Origin: Lachnospiraceae bacterium
GTDB taxonomy: Bacteria; Bacillota; Clostridia; Lachnospirales; Lachnospiraceae
Length of the DNA: 64,000 bases
Direction: 5' to 3'
Assembly (NCBI GenBank): GCA_017626095.1
Contig: JAGAJL010000012.1
Span: forward strand, 1 to 64,000
Below are positions 43,763 through 52,496 of the stretch, piece after piece. A program made the translations under genes and the position numbers. A model generated the notes under the pieces. That model was given only the letters and a program-made list of their open reading frames with translations. It was not told the origin of the DNA and ran no database searches. Positions within the stretch are counted from its first letter, which is position 1, and every line of letters begins with the position of its first letter.

Positions 43763-43768
43763 TCGTCC

Positions 43769-43941
43769 AAACAGAAATGATATATCTTTGCCGCCTCGGA
43801 CTTCGGTTTTTAGTCTTTCTAAGCGGTATGCTCACAAAATATTTATAAATGCCTGGTTTCAAAACTCAGACTTCGTCTTGAGACAGTTGAAACCGGGCAT
43901 TAATTTTGTTCGCCATGTCACTAAGAAAGACAGAACAAATG
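43769..43941 (-). repeat. Palindromic dispersed element, family 1, copy B (inverted)
   Basis: On the minus strand this reads like copy A: central hairpin GCCCGGTTTCAACTGTCT ... GAAACCAGGCA, then TTTTGTGAGCATACCGCTTAGAAAG and the arm GGCGGCAAAGATATATCATTTCTG. It also retains part of the other arm (TGTCTTTCTTAGTGACATGGCGAAC), which matches the left arm of copy D. The open frame of uvrB runs backwards through it, so gene callers can wrongly extend uvrB into it. Confidence 0.9.
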
Positions 43942-44012
43942 TTTGCAAATCATGTTGGAGTATGGTATACTTCATACGCGGTTACCTTATTTATAAAGAA
44001 AGGATTAAGAAA

Positions 44013-46013
44013 TTGGCTAAGCAGGATTCGATATTTAAATTACATTCGGAATATCAGCCCACAGGTGATCAGCCGCAGGCGATTGAGCAGCTTGTAGAAG
44101 GATTTAAAAAGGGTTATCAGTTTGAGACTTTGCTTGGTGCGACCGGCTCCGGCAAAACCTTCACCATGGCCAATGTCATTGCGGCATTAAATAAGCCGAC
44201 GCTAATCATTGCACACAATAAGACACTGGCGGGGCAGCTTTATGGCGAGTTTAAAGAATTTTTTCCGGAAAATGCGGTAGAATATTTTGTATCTTATTAT
44301 GATTATTATCAGCCGGAGGCATATGTGCCGTCGACGGATACTTATATCGAAAAGGATTCTTCCATTAATGATGAGATTGATAAATTACGGCTTTCGGCGA
44401 CGGCATCTTTGGCAGAACGGCGGGATGTGATTGTTGTATCTTCCGTATCCTGTATTTATGGTCTGGGAAGTCCGGACGATTATCAGGGGATGATTGTATC
44501 CTTGCGCCCCGGGATGGAAAAGGATCGGGATGAAGTTATCCGGGAACTGATTGCTATCCAGTATCTGCGCAACGATATGGATCTGGACCGAAGCTGTTTC
44601 AGAGTTCGAGGTGATACGATTGAGATTAATCCCGCTCAGGGTGGAGATTATCTGATTCGCGTGGAATTTTTCGGAGATGAGATTGACCGGATCTGTGAAG
44701 TGGATCCTTTACTTGGAAAAGTAATGACGGAACTAAATCATGTTTCTATTTTCCCGGCATCGCATTATGTGGTTCCGCAGGAAAAAATAAACCGGGCGTG
44801 TAAAGACATTGAACAGGAGTTAGAAGAACGTGTGCGCTATTTTAAGGGAGAGGACAAGCTCTTAGAGGCACAGCGCGTGTCAGAACGGACTAACTTTGAT
44901 GTGGAAATGCTGCGCGAAACCGGTTTTTGCAGCGGCATTGAAAATTATTCCCGGCATTTAAGCGGTATGAAAGCAGGAGAACCGCCGCATACATTGATCG
45001 ATTTCTTCAAGGATGATTTTCTGATTATCATAGACGAATCACACATGACGGTTCCGCAGATCCGCGGTATGTATTTTGGAGACCGTTCCAGAAAAACGAC
45101 ATTGGTTGATTATGGTTTCCGTCTTCCTTCTGCGATGGACAACCGACCGCTCAATTTTGAAGAATTTGAAAGTAGAATAGATCAGATGTTGTTTGTATCG
45201 GCAACGCCTTCTGTTTATGAGGAAGAGCACGAGATGCTCCGTGCGGAACAGATTATCCGGCCGACAGGATTGCTGGATCCGGAAGTGTTTGTCAGGCCGG
45301 TGGAAGGTCAGATTGACGATCTGATTTCGGAAATCAACACAGAAGTCGCCAAAAAGAACAAAGTACTTGTGACGACATTGACCAAACGTATGGCAGAAGA
45401 TCTGACCGATTATATGAAAGAGGTCGGTATCCGGGTAAAATATCTGCATTCGGATATTGATACTTTGGAACGTGCAGAAATCATACGCGACATGAGACTG
45501 GATGTTTTTGATGTTCTGGTCGGAATCAATTTATTGAGAGAAGGTCTGGATATTCCTGAAATTTCTCTTGTGGCTATCATCGATGCGGATAAAGAGGGGT
45601 TTTTAAGATCGACTACCTCTTTGATCCAGACCATCGGACGTGCTGCCAGAAATGCAGAAGGGCATGTCATCATGTATGCGGATACGATGACCGATTCTAT
45701 GAAGAATGCAATCGAAGAAACCGCCAGAAGACGAAAAATCCAGATGGCATACAATGAAGAGCATGGAATTACACCGACCACCATCAAGAAGGCTGTCCGC
45801 GATTTGATCAGTATTTCTAAGACCATTGCAAAAGAAGAGATGACCTTTGAAAAAGATCCGGAGTCTATGAGCAGGGAGGAACTGGAAAAACTGATTGGAA
45901 AAGTGCAGAAAGAAATGAAAAAAGCTGCTGCAGATCTCAATTTCGAAGCGGCGGCAGAACTGCGTGACAAGATGGTGGAACTCAAAAAATATCTGGAAAA
46001 GATAGATGAATAA
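44013..46013 (+). CDS. uvrB: Excinuclease ABC subunit B
   Basis: UvrB is the damage-verifying helicase-like subunit of nucleotide excision repair. It has Walker A GATGSGKT at 43-50, the beta-hairpin region [33 protein letters not shown]-like DESHMT, helicase motif VI ([12 protein letters not shown]) and a C-terminal UVR motif ([32 protein letters not shown]). The start is TTG 44013 with AGAAAGGAT about nine bases upstream. This gives [22 protein letters not shown] and 666 residues, the family's normal size. The frame is open to 43743 but that stretch is repeat DNA. uvrA follows by 14 bp. Confidence 0.95.
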   Translation: MAKQDSIFKLHSEYQPTGDQPQAIEQLVEGFKKGYQFETLLGATGSGKTFTMANVIAALNKPTLIIAHNKTLAGQLYGEFKEFFPENAVEYFVSYYDYYQPEAYVPSTDTYIEKDSSINDEIDKLRLSATASLAERRDVIVVSSVSCIYGLGSPDDYQGMIVSLRPGMEKDRDEVIRELIAIQYLRNDMDLDRSCFRVRGDTIEINPAQGGDYLIRVEFFGDEIDRICEVDPLLGKVMTELNHVSIFPASHYVVPQEKINRACKDIEQELEERVRYFKGEDKLLEAQRVSERTNFDVEMLRETGFCSGIENYSRHLSGMKAGEPPHTLIDFFKDDFLIIIDESHMTVPQIRGMYFGDRSRKTTLVDYGFRLPSAMDNRPLNFEEFESRIDQMLFVSATPSVYEEEHEMLRAEQIIRPTGLLDPEVFVRPVEGQIDDLISEINTEVAKKNKVLVTTLTKRMAEDLTDYMKEVGIRVKYLHSDIDTLERAEIIRDMRLDVFDVLVGINLLREGLDIPEISLVAIIDADKEGFLRSTTSLIQTIGRAARNAEGHVIMYADTMTDSMKNAIEETARRRKIQMAYNEEHGITPTTIKKAVRDLISISKTIAKEEMTFEKDPESMSREELEKLIGKVQKEMKKAAADLNFEAAAELRDKMVELKKYLEKIDE

Positions 46014-46027
46014 ACAGAGGCAGAGAC

Positions 46028-48862
46028 ATGGCAAGAGAACAGGAATTTATAAAAATCAGAGGGGCCAAAGAGCACAATCTGAAAAATATCGACCTCGATA
46101 TACCGAGAAATGAGATGATTGTATTTACCGGGCTTTCCGGATCAGGAAAGTCATCTCTGGCATTTGATACAATTTATGCAGAAGGTCAGAGGCGTTATAT
46201 GGAATCACTGTCTTCTTATGCAAGACAGTTTTTGGGACAGATGGAAAAACCAAATGTCGAAAAGATAGAAGGGTTATCACCGGCTATCTCCATCGACCAG
46301 AAATCTACCAATCGGAATCCGAGATCAACGGTCGGTACCGTGACGGAAGTATATGACTATTTTCGTCTGTTATTTGCGCGAATTGGCGTGCCTCACTGTC
46401 CGGTCTGCGGACGTGAGATTTCCAGACAGACGGTAGATCAGATGGTGGATCAGATCATGAAATTAGAACCGGGAAGCCGGATTCAGATTCTGGCACCTGT
46501 TGTACGCGGGCGAAAAGGAGAGCATGTAAAAGTATTCGAGCGTGCGAAAAAGAGTGGTTATGTCAGAGTACGAGTGGATGGCAATCTCTATGATCTTTCC
46601 GATGATATTAAGCTTGAAAAGAATCTCAAGCACAATATCGAAATTGTCATTGACCGTCTGGTTGTAAAAGAAGGAATCGAAAAGAGATTGACGGATTCGG
46701 CGGAAAACGCGCTGGCAATCGCAGAGGGTATTTTACTGGTTGATGTGGTCGGTCAGGAAGAAATGACCTTCTCGGAGAGCTTTTCGTGTCCCGATTGTGG
46801 AGTTAGTATCGATGAAATAGAGCCCCGTAGTTTTTCTTTTAACAACCCTTTCGGAGCATGTCCTGATTGTTCCGGTTTGGGATATCGGATGGAGTTTGAT
46901 GAGGAACTTATGATTCCGGATAAAAGTCTTTCCATTAATCAGGGAGCCATCGCTGTCATGGGCTGGCAGTCCTGCAACTCTAAAGGTAGTTTTACCAACG
47001 CGTTGTTACAGGCATTATGCAAAGAATACGGTTTCGATCTGGATACTCCGTTTGAAGAATATCCCGATTCGGTTCATGATATCTTAATTAACGGAACAAA
47101 TGGCAAAAAAGTCATGGTGGAGTACGAAGGACAGCGTGGAAAAGGCGTCTATCCGATTGCTTTTGAAGGTCTGACCAAAAATGTCCAGAGAAAATACCGG
47201 GAAACCGGCTCTGAAATAACAAAAGCAGAATACGAAACTTATATGCGTATTACCCCATGCCCGACGTGTGGCGGTCGCCGTTTGAAAAAAGAGTCATTGG
47301 CAGTTACTATCTGTGATAAAAACATTTATGATATGACATCCTATTCCATTGGAGATTTATATGCATTTTTACAGAATATGACGTTAACAAAGCAACAGGA
47401 ACTGATTGGTGAGCGTATATTAAAAGAAATCCGTGCGCGCATCGGATTTTTAAAGGATGTCGGACTGGAATATCTTTCTCTTTCCAGAGGTACAGCATCA
47501 TTATCCGGTGGAGAAGCGCAGCGTATTCGTCTGGCTACACAGATTGGATCCGGTTTGGTTGGAGTCTGCTATATTCTGGATGAACCCAGTATTGGTTTGC
47601 ATCAGAGAGATAATGACAAACTGCTTGCGGCACTCAAAAATCTGAGAGATCTGGGAAATACCTTGATTGTGGTAGAACATGATGAAGATACCATGTTGGC
47701 AGCTGATTACGTAGTGGATATCGGACCGGGAGCAGGAAGTCACGGTGGAGAAGTCGTTGCATGCGGAACGGCACAGGAAATCATGCAGGTCGAAGAATCC
47801 ATTACCGGTCAGTATTTAAGCGGAAAACTGCAAATACCGGTTCCCAAGATTCGGAGAACGCCAAAGGGATTTCTCCATATCAAAGGTGCGGCCGAGCACA
47901 ATCTGAAGAATATCAATGTGGATATTCCGCTTGGAGTATTTACCTGTGTGACCGGTGTTTCCGGTTCCGGCAAATCCTCTTTGGTCAATGAAATTCTATA
48001 TAAAGCACTGGCTAAAAAGCTAAACCGGGCACATACGGTTCCGGGCAGATACAAATCTATAACGGGAATTGAAAATCTGGATAAAGTGATTGCCATTGAC
48101 CAGTCACCGATTGGTCGTACACCCAGATCCAATCCGGCAACCTATACCGGTGTATTTGATATGATTCGTGACTTGTTTGCGGGTACAACAGATGCAAAAG
48201 AGAGAGGCTATCAGAAAGGCCGGTTCAGCTTTAATGTCAAGGGTGGACGTTGTGAAGCCTGCAGTGGCGACGGTATTATCAAGATTGAAATGCACTTTCT
48301 GCCGGATGTTTATGTTCCCTGTGAGGTATGCGGCGGAAAGAGATACAATCGTGAGACGCTGGAATGCCTTTACAAAGGCAAGAATATTTATGATGTGCTG
48401 GATATGACGGTGGAAGAAGCGGTTAAGTTCTTCGAACATGTACCTTCGATTCGCAACAAGATTCAGACACTGTATGACGTGGGATTATCCTATGTCAAAC
48501 TGGGACAGCCATCTACGACCTTATCAGGTGGTGAAGCACAGCGAATCAAGCTTGCAACGGAGCTCTCCAGAAAAAGTACGGGTAAAACCATTTATATTCT
48601 GGATGAACCGACGACAGGCCTTCATTTTGCTGATGTCCATAAGCTTGTGGATATTCTGCACCGACTTGCAGAAGGCGGCAATACGGTTGTTGTCATTGAG
48701 CACAATCTGGATGTTATCAAGGCAGCAGATTATATCATCGACATGGGACCGGAAGGCGGCGATGGAGGCGGAACGGTTGTTGCAACCGGTACGCCGGAAG
48801 AAATCGCAAAGAATCCCCAATCCTATACTGGTATTTATGTAGACAAGATGCTGAAAAAATGA
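46028..48862 (+). CDS. uvrA: Excinuclease ABC subunit A
   Basis: UvrA recognises DNA lesions and loads UvrB. The 944 residues match the family. Walker A motifs are [10 protein letters not shown] near 35-44 and [10 protein letters not shown] in the second half. ABC signature motifs ([16 protein letters not shown] and [15 protein letters not shown]) and zinc-finger cysteine pairs ([22 protein letters not shown] ... CEVCGGKRY) are present. The gene ends in MLKK and its TGA directly abuts a truncated family 1 repeat, so its 3' flank was remodelled by that element. It is co-transcribed with uvrB. Confidence 0.97.
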   Translation: MAREQEFIKIRGAKEHNLKNIDLDIPRNEMIVFTGLSGSGKSSLAFDTIYAEGQRRYMESLSSYARQFLGQMEKPNVEKIEGLSPAISIDQKSTNRNPRSTVGTVTEVYDYFRLLFARIGVPHCPVCGREISRQTVDQMVDQIMKLEPGSRIQILAPVVRGRKGEHVKVFERAKKSGYVRVRVDGNLYDLSDDIKLEKNLKHNIEIVIDRLVVKEGIEKRLTDSAENALAIAEGILLVDVVGQEEMTFSESFSCPDCGVSIDEIEPRSFSFNNPFGACPDCSGLGYRMEFDEELMIPDKSLSINQGAIAVMGWQSCNSKGSFTNALLQALCKEYGFDLDTPFEEYPDSVHDILINGTNGKKVMVEYEGQRGKGVYPIAFEGLTKNVQRKYRETGSEITKAEYETYMRITPCPTCGGRRLKKESLAVTICDKNIYDMTSYSIGDLYAFLQNMTLTKQQELIGERILKEIRARIGFLKDVGLEYLSLSRGTASLSGGEAQRIRLATQIGSGLVGVCYILDEPSIGLHQRDNDKLLAALKNLRDLGNTLIVVEHDEDTMLAADYVVDIGPGAGSHGGEVVACGTAQEIMQVEESITGQYLSGKLQIPVPKIRRTPKGFLHIKGAAEHNLKNINVDIPLGVFTCVTGVSGSGKSSLVNEILYKALAKKLNRAHTVPGRYKSITGIENLDKVIAIDQSPIGRTPRSNPATYTGVFDMIRDLFAGTTDAKERGYQKGRFSFNVKGGRCEACSGDGIIKIEMHFLPDVYVPCEVCGGKRYNRETLECLYKGKNIYDVLDMTVEEAVKFFEHVPSIRNKIQTLYDVGLSYVKLGQPSTTLSGGEAQRIKLATELSRKSTGKTIYILDEPTTGLHFADVHKLVDILHRLAEGGNTVVVIEHNLDVIKAADYIIDMGPEGGDGGGTVVATGTPEEIAKNPQSYTGIYVDKMLKK

Positions 48863-48981
48863 ACTGTTTGAAGACGAAGTCTGAGTTTTGAAACCGGGCA
48901 TTAAATAGATTTTTTGTGAGCATGCCGCTTAGAAATGACAGAAACCGAAGCATGAAGCAGCAAAGATATATAATTTCTGTA
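48863..48981 (+). repeat. Palindromic dispersed element, family 1, copy C
   Basis: It begins right behind the uvrA stop codon with ACTGTTTGAAGACGAAGTCT, so the left arm and half of the central hairpin are missing. It continues with TTTTGAAACCGGGCATTAAA, GTGAGCATGCCGCTTAGAAATG and AAGCAGCAAAGATATATAATTTCTG. Compared with copy A it is about 90 percent identical by eye over the shared part. Confidence 0.9.
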
Positions 48982-49033
48982 GGAGTGGCCATAAAGTTTT
49001 TTACAACCTATGTCGATATAAAAAATAGCATGG

Positions 49034-49085
49034 ATGCACAAAAAAGAAATCAGGAGGATACTGATTACTTTTCTGTGCATTTTTT
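49034..49085 (+). terminator. Terminator behind uvrA
   Basis: ATGCACA (49034-49040) pairs with TGTGCAT (49074-49080), extended by AAAAG/CTTTT and ATCAG/CTGAT, followed by a T-run. It separates the uvr transcript from the mreB promoter. Confidence 0.8.
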
Positions 49086-49115
49086 ATAAAAAAACATGAA
49101 ATTCCGCAAAACCCT

Positions 49116-49144
49116 TTGAAAAACTGTATGGAGTGCGTTATAAT
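49116..49144 (+). promoter_or_regulatory. mreB-flagellar operon promoter
   Basis: TTGAAA (49116-49121), a 17-base spacer and TATAAT (49139-49144), a near-consensus sigma-A promoter. The 5' UTR of about 120 bases contains AAGAAAC/GTTTCTT (about 49187-49219), which can form a hairpin. Confidence 0.85.
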
Positions 49145-49271
49145 TCATCTATATGTGTATTTTTGATAATAGCCGTATTGTCGCAAAGAAACGAGATTTA
49201 TGAAAGAAAGAAGTTTCTTGGCGGAATAAGGTTTTCATATAAGCAGAATGTATAGAAAGGGATATGGAATC

Positions 49272-50270
49272 ATGATGAGAGATACCGATATCGGAATTGA
49301 CTTAGGAACAGCCAGTATACTGGTTTACATCAGAGGCAAGGGTGTTGTTTTAAAGGAGCCCAGCGTAGTTGCTTTTGACAGAGATACCAATAAGATAAAA
49401 GCCATCGGAGAAGATGCCAGACTGATGCTTGGTAGAACTCCCGGCAATATTACAGCGGTCAGACCGCTCCGACAGGGCGTTATTTCGGACTATACCGTAA
49501 CAGAAAAGATGATGAAATACTTCATCCAGAAGGCATTGGGAAGAAAGTCTTTTAAAAAACCGCGCGTAGTTGTCTGTGTACCCAGTGGTGTTACAGAAGT
49601 TGAGAAAAAAGCAGTTGAAGATGCTACTTATTCAGCAGGAGCAAGAGATGTAAAACTGATCGAAGAACCAATTGCTGCTGCAATCGGTGCGGGAATTGAT
49701 ATTTCAAAGCCTTGTGGAAATATGATTGTAGATATCGGTGGTGGTACTTCCGATATTGCAGTAATTTCCTTAAAGGGTACGGTAATCAGTGCATCTATCA
49801 AAGTTGCAGGTGACGATTTTGATGAAGCATTGGTTCGTTATATGAGAAAGAAACACAATTTATTAATCGGTGAAAGAACTGCCGAGGATTTAAAGATTAA
49901 AATCGGAACTGCATACAGACGTCCCGAGGTTGATGTTCTGGATGTCAGAGGAAGGGATTTGGTAACAGGTCTTCCCAAGACTGTCACTGTGACAAGTGAA
50001 GAAACGGAAGAAGCTTTAAAAGAAACGACGGCGCAGATTATAGAGACCATACACAGCGTATTGGAACAGACACCTCCGGAGCTGGCAGCGGATATTGCAG
50101 ACAGAGGAATTGTTTTAACAGGTGGCGGTGCTCTGCTTCGTGGATTGGAAGATTTAATAGAAGCCAAGACCGGAATTCATACCATGACGGCAGAAGATCC
50201 GATGACCTGCGTTGCGGTCGGAACGGGAAAATATGTTGAAATTCTGGCAGATTATAAAGGAGATTTCTAA
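49272..50270 (+). CDS. mreB: MreB/Mbl actin-like rod-shape protein
   Basis: The 332-residue protein has the actin-fold motifs DTDIGIDLGTASILVYIRGKG (phosphate 1), VPSGVTEVEKKAVEDA, IEEPIAAAIGAGIDI, MIVDIGGGTSDIAVISL (phosphate 2) and GIVLTGGGALLRGLEDLI (adenosine). It organises cell-wall synthesis along the cylinder. The start is ATG 49272 (a second ATG follows directly) with AAAGGG upstream; the frame is open to 49248. Flagellar rod genes follow with no gap, an order like Bacillus mbl-flhO-flhP, so it may correspond to Mbl rather than MreB. Confidence 0.93.
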   Translation: MMRDTDIGIDLGTASILVYIRGKGVVLKEPSVVAFDRDTNKIKAIGEDARLMLGRTPGNITAVRPLRQGVISDYTVTEKMMKYFIQKALGRKSFKKPRVVVCVPSGVTEVEKKAVEDATYSAGARDVKLIEEPIAAAIGAGIDISKPCGNMIVDIGGGTSDIAVISLKGTVISASIKVAGDDFDEALVRYMRKKHNLLIGERTAEDLKIKIGTAYRRPEVDVLDVRGRDLVTGLPKTVTVTSEETEEALKETTAQIIETIHSVLEQTPPELAADIADRGIVLTGGGALLRGLEDLIEAKTGIHTMTAEDPMTCVAVGTGKYVEILADYKGDF

Positions 50271-51044
50271 ATGGTAAAAGGTCTATATACCGCTTATACG
50301 GGTATGCTGAACCAACAAAATAAGGTAGATGTCATTGCCAACAATCTGGCAAATGCGGCAACGACCGGCTTTAAAAAAGAGGGCTCTACAAGTGAGGCTT
50401 TTGATGCGGTTTTAGCATACAAGATCAAAGACCAGACCTCTGCCTTCAGAGGGAAAAAAATCGGAACGATGAATCTCGGTGTAAAGATCGGCGAAAACTA
50501 TGTCGATTACAGTCAGGGAGCATTTGAAACGACCAACAATACCTATGACCTGGCATTGTCAGGAAAAGGTTTTTTCTGCATAGAATTTACAAATAAGTCC
50601 GGCGAAACGAGTACGAAATATACGAGGGATGGTTCCTTTACACTCAATGTGGACGGTTATCTGGTTACCAAAGACGGAGACTATGTTTTGGATGAGGAGG
50701 GACGGCATATTAAACTGGACCCGCTTTCAGATGCCAGAATCGATGAAAATGGTACAATTTTTCAAAATGATCAAAGAGTGACTACGATTGGACTTGAGGA
50801 TTTTGAGGATTACAATTATCTGGAGCATTATGGCGAAAACTATTATCAGCCCGTGGAAGGTGCAACGATGATTGAAGCAGACGCCAAAATTTTCGAAGGC
50901 TATCTGGAAGCTTCCAATGTTCAGGTTGTCAGTGAAATGGTTGAATTAATCAGTGCGACCAGAACCTATGAAAGCAATCAGAAAGTCATTCAGACAATAG
51001 ATGAAACATTGGATAAAGCAGTTAATCAGCTTGGAAAAGTATAG
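50271..51044 (+). CDS. flgF: Flagellar hook-basal body rod protein, FlgF/FlhO-like
   Basis: The 257-residue protein starts MVKGLYTAYTGMLNQQNKVDVIANNLANAATTGFKKEG, the N-terminal coiled-coil motif of rod/hook proteins. It ends with the matching motif NVQVVSEMVELISATRTYESNQKVIQTIDETLDKAVNQLGKV. The middle has the FlgG-like YTRDGSFTLNVDGYLVTKDGDYVL. It is exported by the flagellar type III system and forms the proximal or distal rod. Its ATG follows the mreB stop without a gap and the RBS AAAGGAG lies in mreB, so rod-shape and flagellar rod genes are translated together. Confidence 0.92.
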   Translation: MVKGLYTAYTGMLNQQNKVDVIANNLANAATTGFKKEGSTSEAFDAVLAYKIKDQTSAFRGKKIGTMNLGVKIGENYVDYSQGAFETTNNTYDLALSGKGFFCIEFTNKSGETSTKYTRDGSFTLNVDGYLVTKDGDYVLDEEGRHIKLDPLSDARIDENGTIFQNDQRVTTIGLEDFEDYNYLEHYGENYYQPVEGATMIEADAKIFEGYLEASNVQVVSEMVELISATRTYESNQKVIQTIDETLDKAVNQLGKV

Positions 51045-51056
51045 GAGGAATAAGGT

Positions 51057-51875
51057 ATGGTTAGATCTCTCTGGTCGGGTGCAACCGGCATGATTGCCCA
51101 GCAGACAAATGTTGATACGATTGCCAATAACCTGGCAAATGTCAATACGACAGGATATAAAACAGAGCGTGCAGAGTTTAAGAGCCTCCTGTATCAGACA
51201 TTACAGACAAAGACAACAACGGCTAACGGTGAGCAAAAGCCCATCAGTGCCCAGGTTGGTCTTGGTGTTCGAAATTCTTCCATTACTTCTATTTTTACCG
51301 AAGGAAGTTTCCTTGATTCGGAAAGCCCCAGTGCTTTTGCCATTGATGGCGATGGATTTTTTGCAGTCCGGGACGGAAGTGGGGAAGTACAATATACACG
51401 AAACGGTAATTTTACATGGGCAATCGGCAATAACGGATTAAATTTAACAACATCCGAAGGTTATCAGGTGCTTGATTCCACCGGAAAACCAATTGCTGTT
51501 CCCGGTGATTATGTGACATCTAATATCACGCTGTCCGGTCAGGGTGAGCTTTGTTATCCCGATGCCAATAATAACGCGCAGGGATTGGGAATTTATATCG
51601 GATTGTATCAGTTCCAAAATCCTGCCGGATTGGAAAAGACGAGTTCCAGCTTATACAGTGCAACCGCTGCAAGCGGTGGCGCTATTAACGAATACACCAC
51701 CAATCTCAATATTAAAAAGAGCGGGATTGTACAGGGCTATCTGGAAGGTTCCAACGTACAGGTAGCAGATGAAATGGTAAACCTGATTATTGCACAGCGT
51801 GCCTACGAAATGAATTCCAAAGTCATTCAGGCATCGGACGATATGATGCAGCAGGCCAACCAATTAAGACGATAA
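51057..51875 (+). CDS. flgG: Flagellar distal rod protein FlgG-like
   Basis: The 272-residue protein has the N-terminal motif MVRSLWSGATGMIAQQTNVDTIANNLANVNTTGYKTERAEFKSLLYQTL. The middle has AFAIDGDGFFAVRDGSGEVQYTRNGNFTW. The C-terminal motif YLEGSNVQVADEMVNLIIAQRAYEMNSKVIQASDDMMQQANQLRR matches FlgG. It is 12 bp behind the FlgF-like gene with AGGAGGAA as RBS. Together the two build the rod between the MS ring and hook. Confidence 0.94.
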   Translation: MVRSLWSGATGMIAQQTNVDTIANNLANVNTTGYKTERAEFKSLLYQTLQTKTTTANGEQKPISAQVGLGVRNSSITSIFTEGSFLDSESPSAFAIDGDGFFAVRDGSGEVQYTRNGNFTWAIGNNGLNLTTSEGYQVLDSTGKPIAVPGDYVTSNITLSGQGELCYPDANNNAQGLGIYIGLYQFQNPAGLEKTSSSLYSATAASGGAINEYTTNLNIKKSGIVQGYLEGSNVQVADEMVNLIIAQRAYEMNSKVIQASDDMMQQANQLRR

Positions 51876-51887
51876 GAGGAAATATAA

Positions 51888-52241
51888 ATGGACATAGGTA
51901 GCATAAACAACTATATGGATCAATATCAATCGACACAGCAGGCAAGCAAGACGGCAGGTCAGATTTCAAAGCTGTCACAGAGCGATTTGGAGAGCGCGAC
52001 TGATGAAGAGTTGATGGATGTCTGTAAGCAGTTTGAATCCTATTTTTTAGAGCAGGTCTTTAAAGAAATGGAAAAGACGACGAATCTTTTTGGAGAGGAA
52101 GATAGCGATTCGTCAGCCAAACTGGTCGATTTCTTTAAGGATTCGGCGATTGAAGATCTGGCAAGCCAGTCAACGGAACAAAACAGTCTGGGATTGGCAC
52201 AGATGTTGTTTGAACAGATGAAACGCAACTATGAAATATAA
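51888..52241 (+). CDS. Rod-binding protein, FlgJ N-terminal-like
   Basis: The 117-residue protein corresponds to the rod-binding (N-terminal) domain of FlgJ: DEELMDVCKQFESYFLEQVFKEMEKTTN ... LVDFFKDSAIEDLASQSTEQNSLGLAQMLFEQMKRN. It lacks the C-terminal glucosaminidase domain of the enterobacterial protein, so a separate hydrolase must open the wall. Position right behind flgG supports a rod-cap role. The RBS AGAGGAAA precedes ATG 51888. Confidence 0.88.
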   Translation: MDIGSINNYMDQYQSTQQASKTAGQISKLSQSDLESATDEELMDVCKQFESYFLEQVFKEMEKTTNLFGEEDSDSSAKLVDFFKDSAIEDLASQSTEQNSLGLAQMLFEQMKRNYEI

Positions 52242-52246
52242 AAACG

Positions 52247-52284
52247 GGGCTGTTGCAGAACGCGACAGCCTCTTTAAATTATTC
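52247..52284 (+). terminator. Probable terminator of the mreB-flg operon
   Basis: GGCTGT (about 52248) pairs with ACAGCC (about 52265), extended by GC/GC around the loop, followed by TCTTTAAATTATTCC and six T at 52286. The T-run is not adjacent, so strength is moderate. Confidence 0.55.
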
Positions 52285-52292
52285 CTTTTTTG

Positions 52293-52462
52293 GATTTGTG
52301 TTCCCATTATATATCTTTATCGCCGGCTTTTGTGAGGTTTCGTGTCTTTCTTAGCGTCATGAGCGAACAAAAGTAATGAACGGTTTCAACTGTCCGAAGA
52401 CGAAGTCTGAGTTTTGAAACCGAAGCGCGAGGCGATAAAGATATATAATGGGAACACAAATC
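52293..52462. repeat. Palindromic dispersed element, family 1, copy D (complete)
   Basis: This is the only copy with both arms intact. 52293-52324 is the exact reverse complement of 52431-52462 (32 of 32), with the shared core GGCGATAAAGATATATAAT. Inside lie a left sub-arm (TGTCTTTCTTAGCGTCATGAGCGAACAAAAGT, matching copy B) and the central hairpin GGTTTCAACTGTCCGAAGAC ... TTGAAACC. The outer 13 bases of the arms (GGGAACACAAATC) are unique to this locus, yet perfectly paired. There is no reading frame. It lies between the flagellar operon and recD2. Confidence 0.93.
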
Positions 52463-52496
52463 GCGAAGCATAGAAATTAAAAGAGAGAAAACCTAC

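Noticed and set aside
43743..44012. N-terminal extension of uvrB and a small frame at 43906
   Set aside because: The DNA belongs to the inverted family 1 repeat, and UvrB homologues begin at the [14 protein letters not shown] region.
45410..46075. Long minus-strand frames within uvrB, uvrA and other genes
   Set aside because: They lie fully opposite well-supported genes and have no recognisable protein features; they reflect codon bias of the sense strand.
52431..52462. Outward promoter in the arm of family 1 elements (TATAAT in GATATATAAT)
   Set aside because: The -10-like box is present, but the only -35-like TTGAAA is 24 bases away, too far for a sigma-A promoter.
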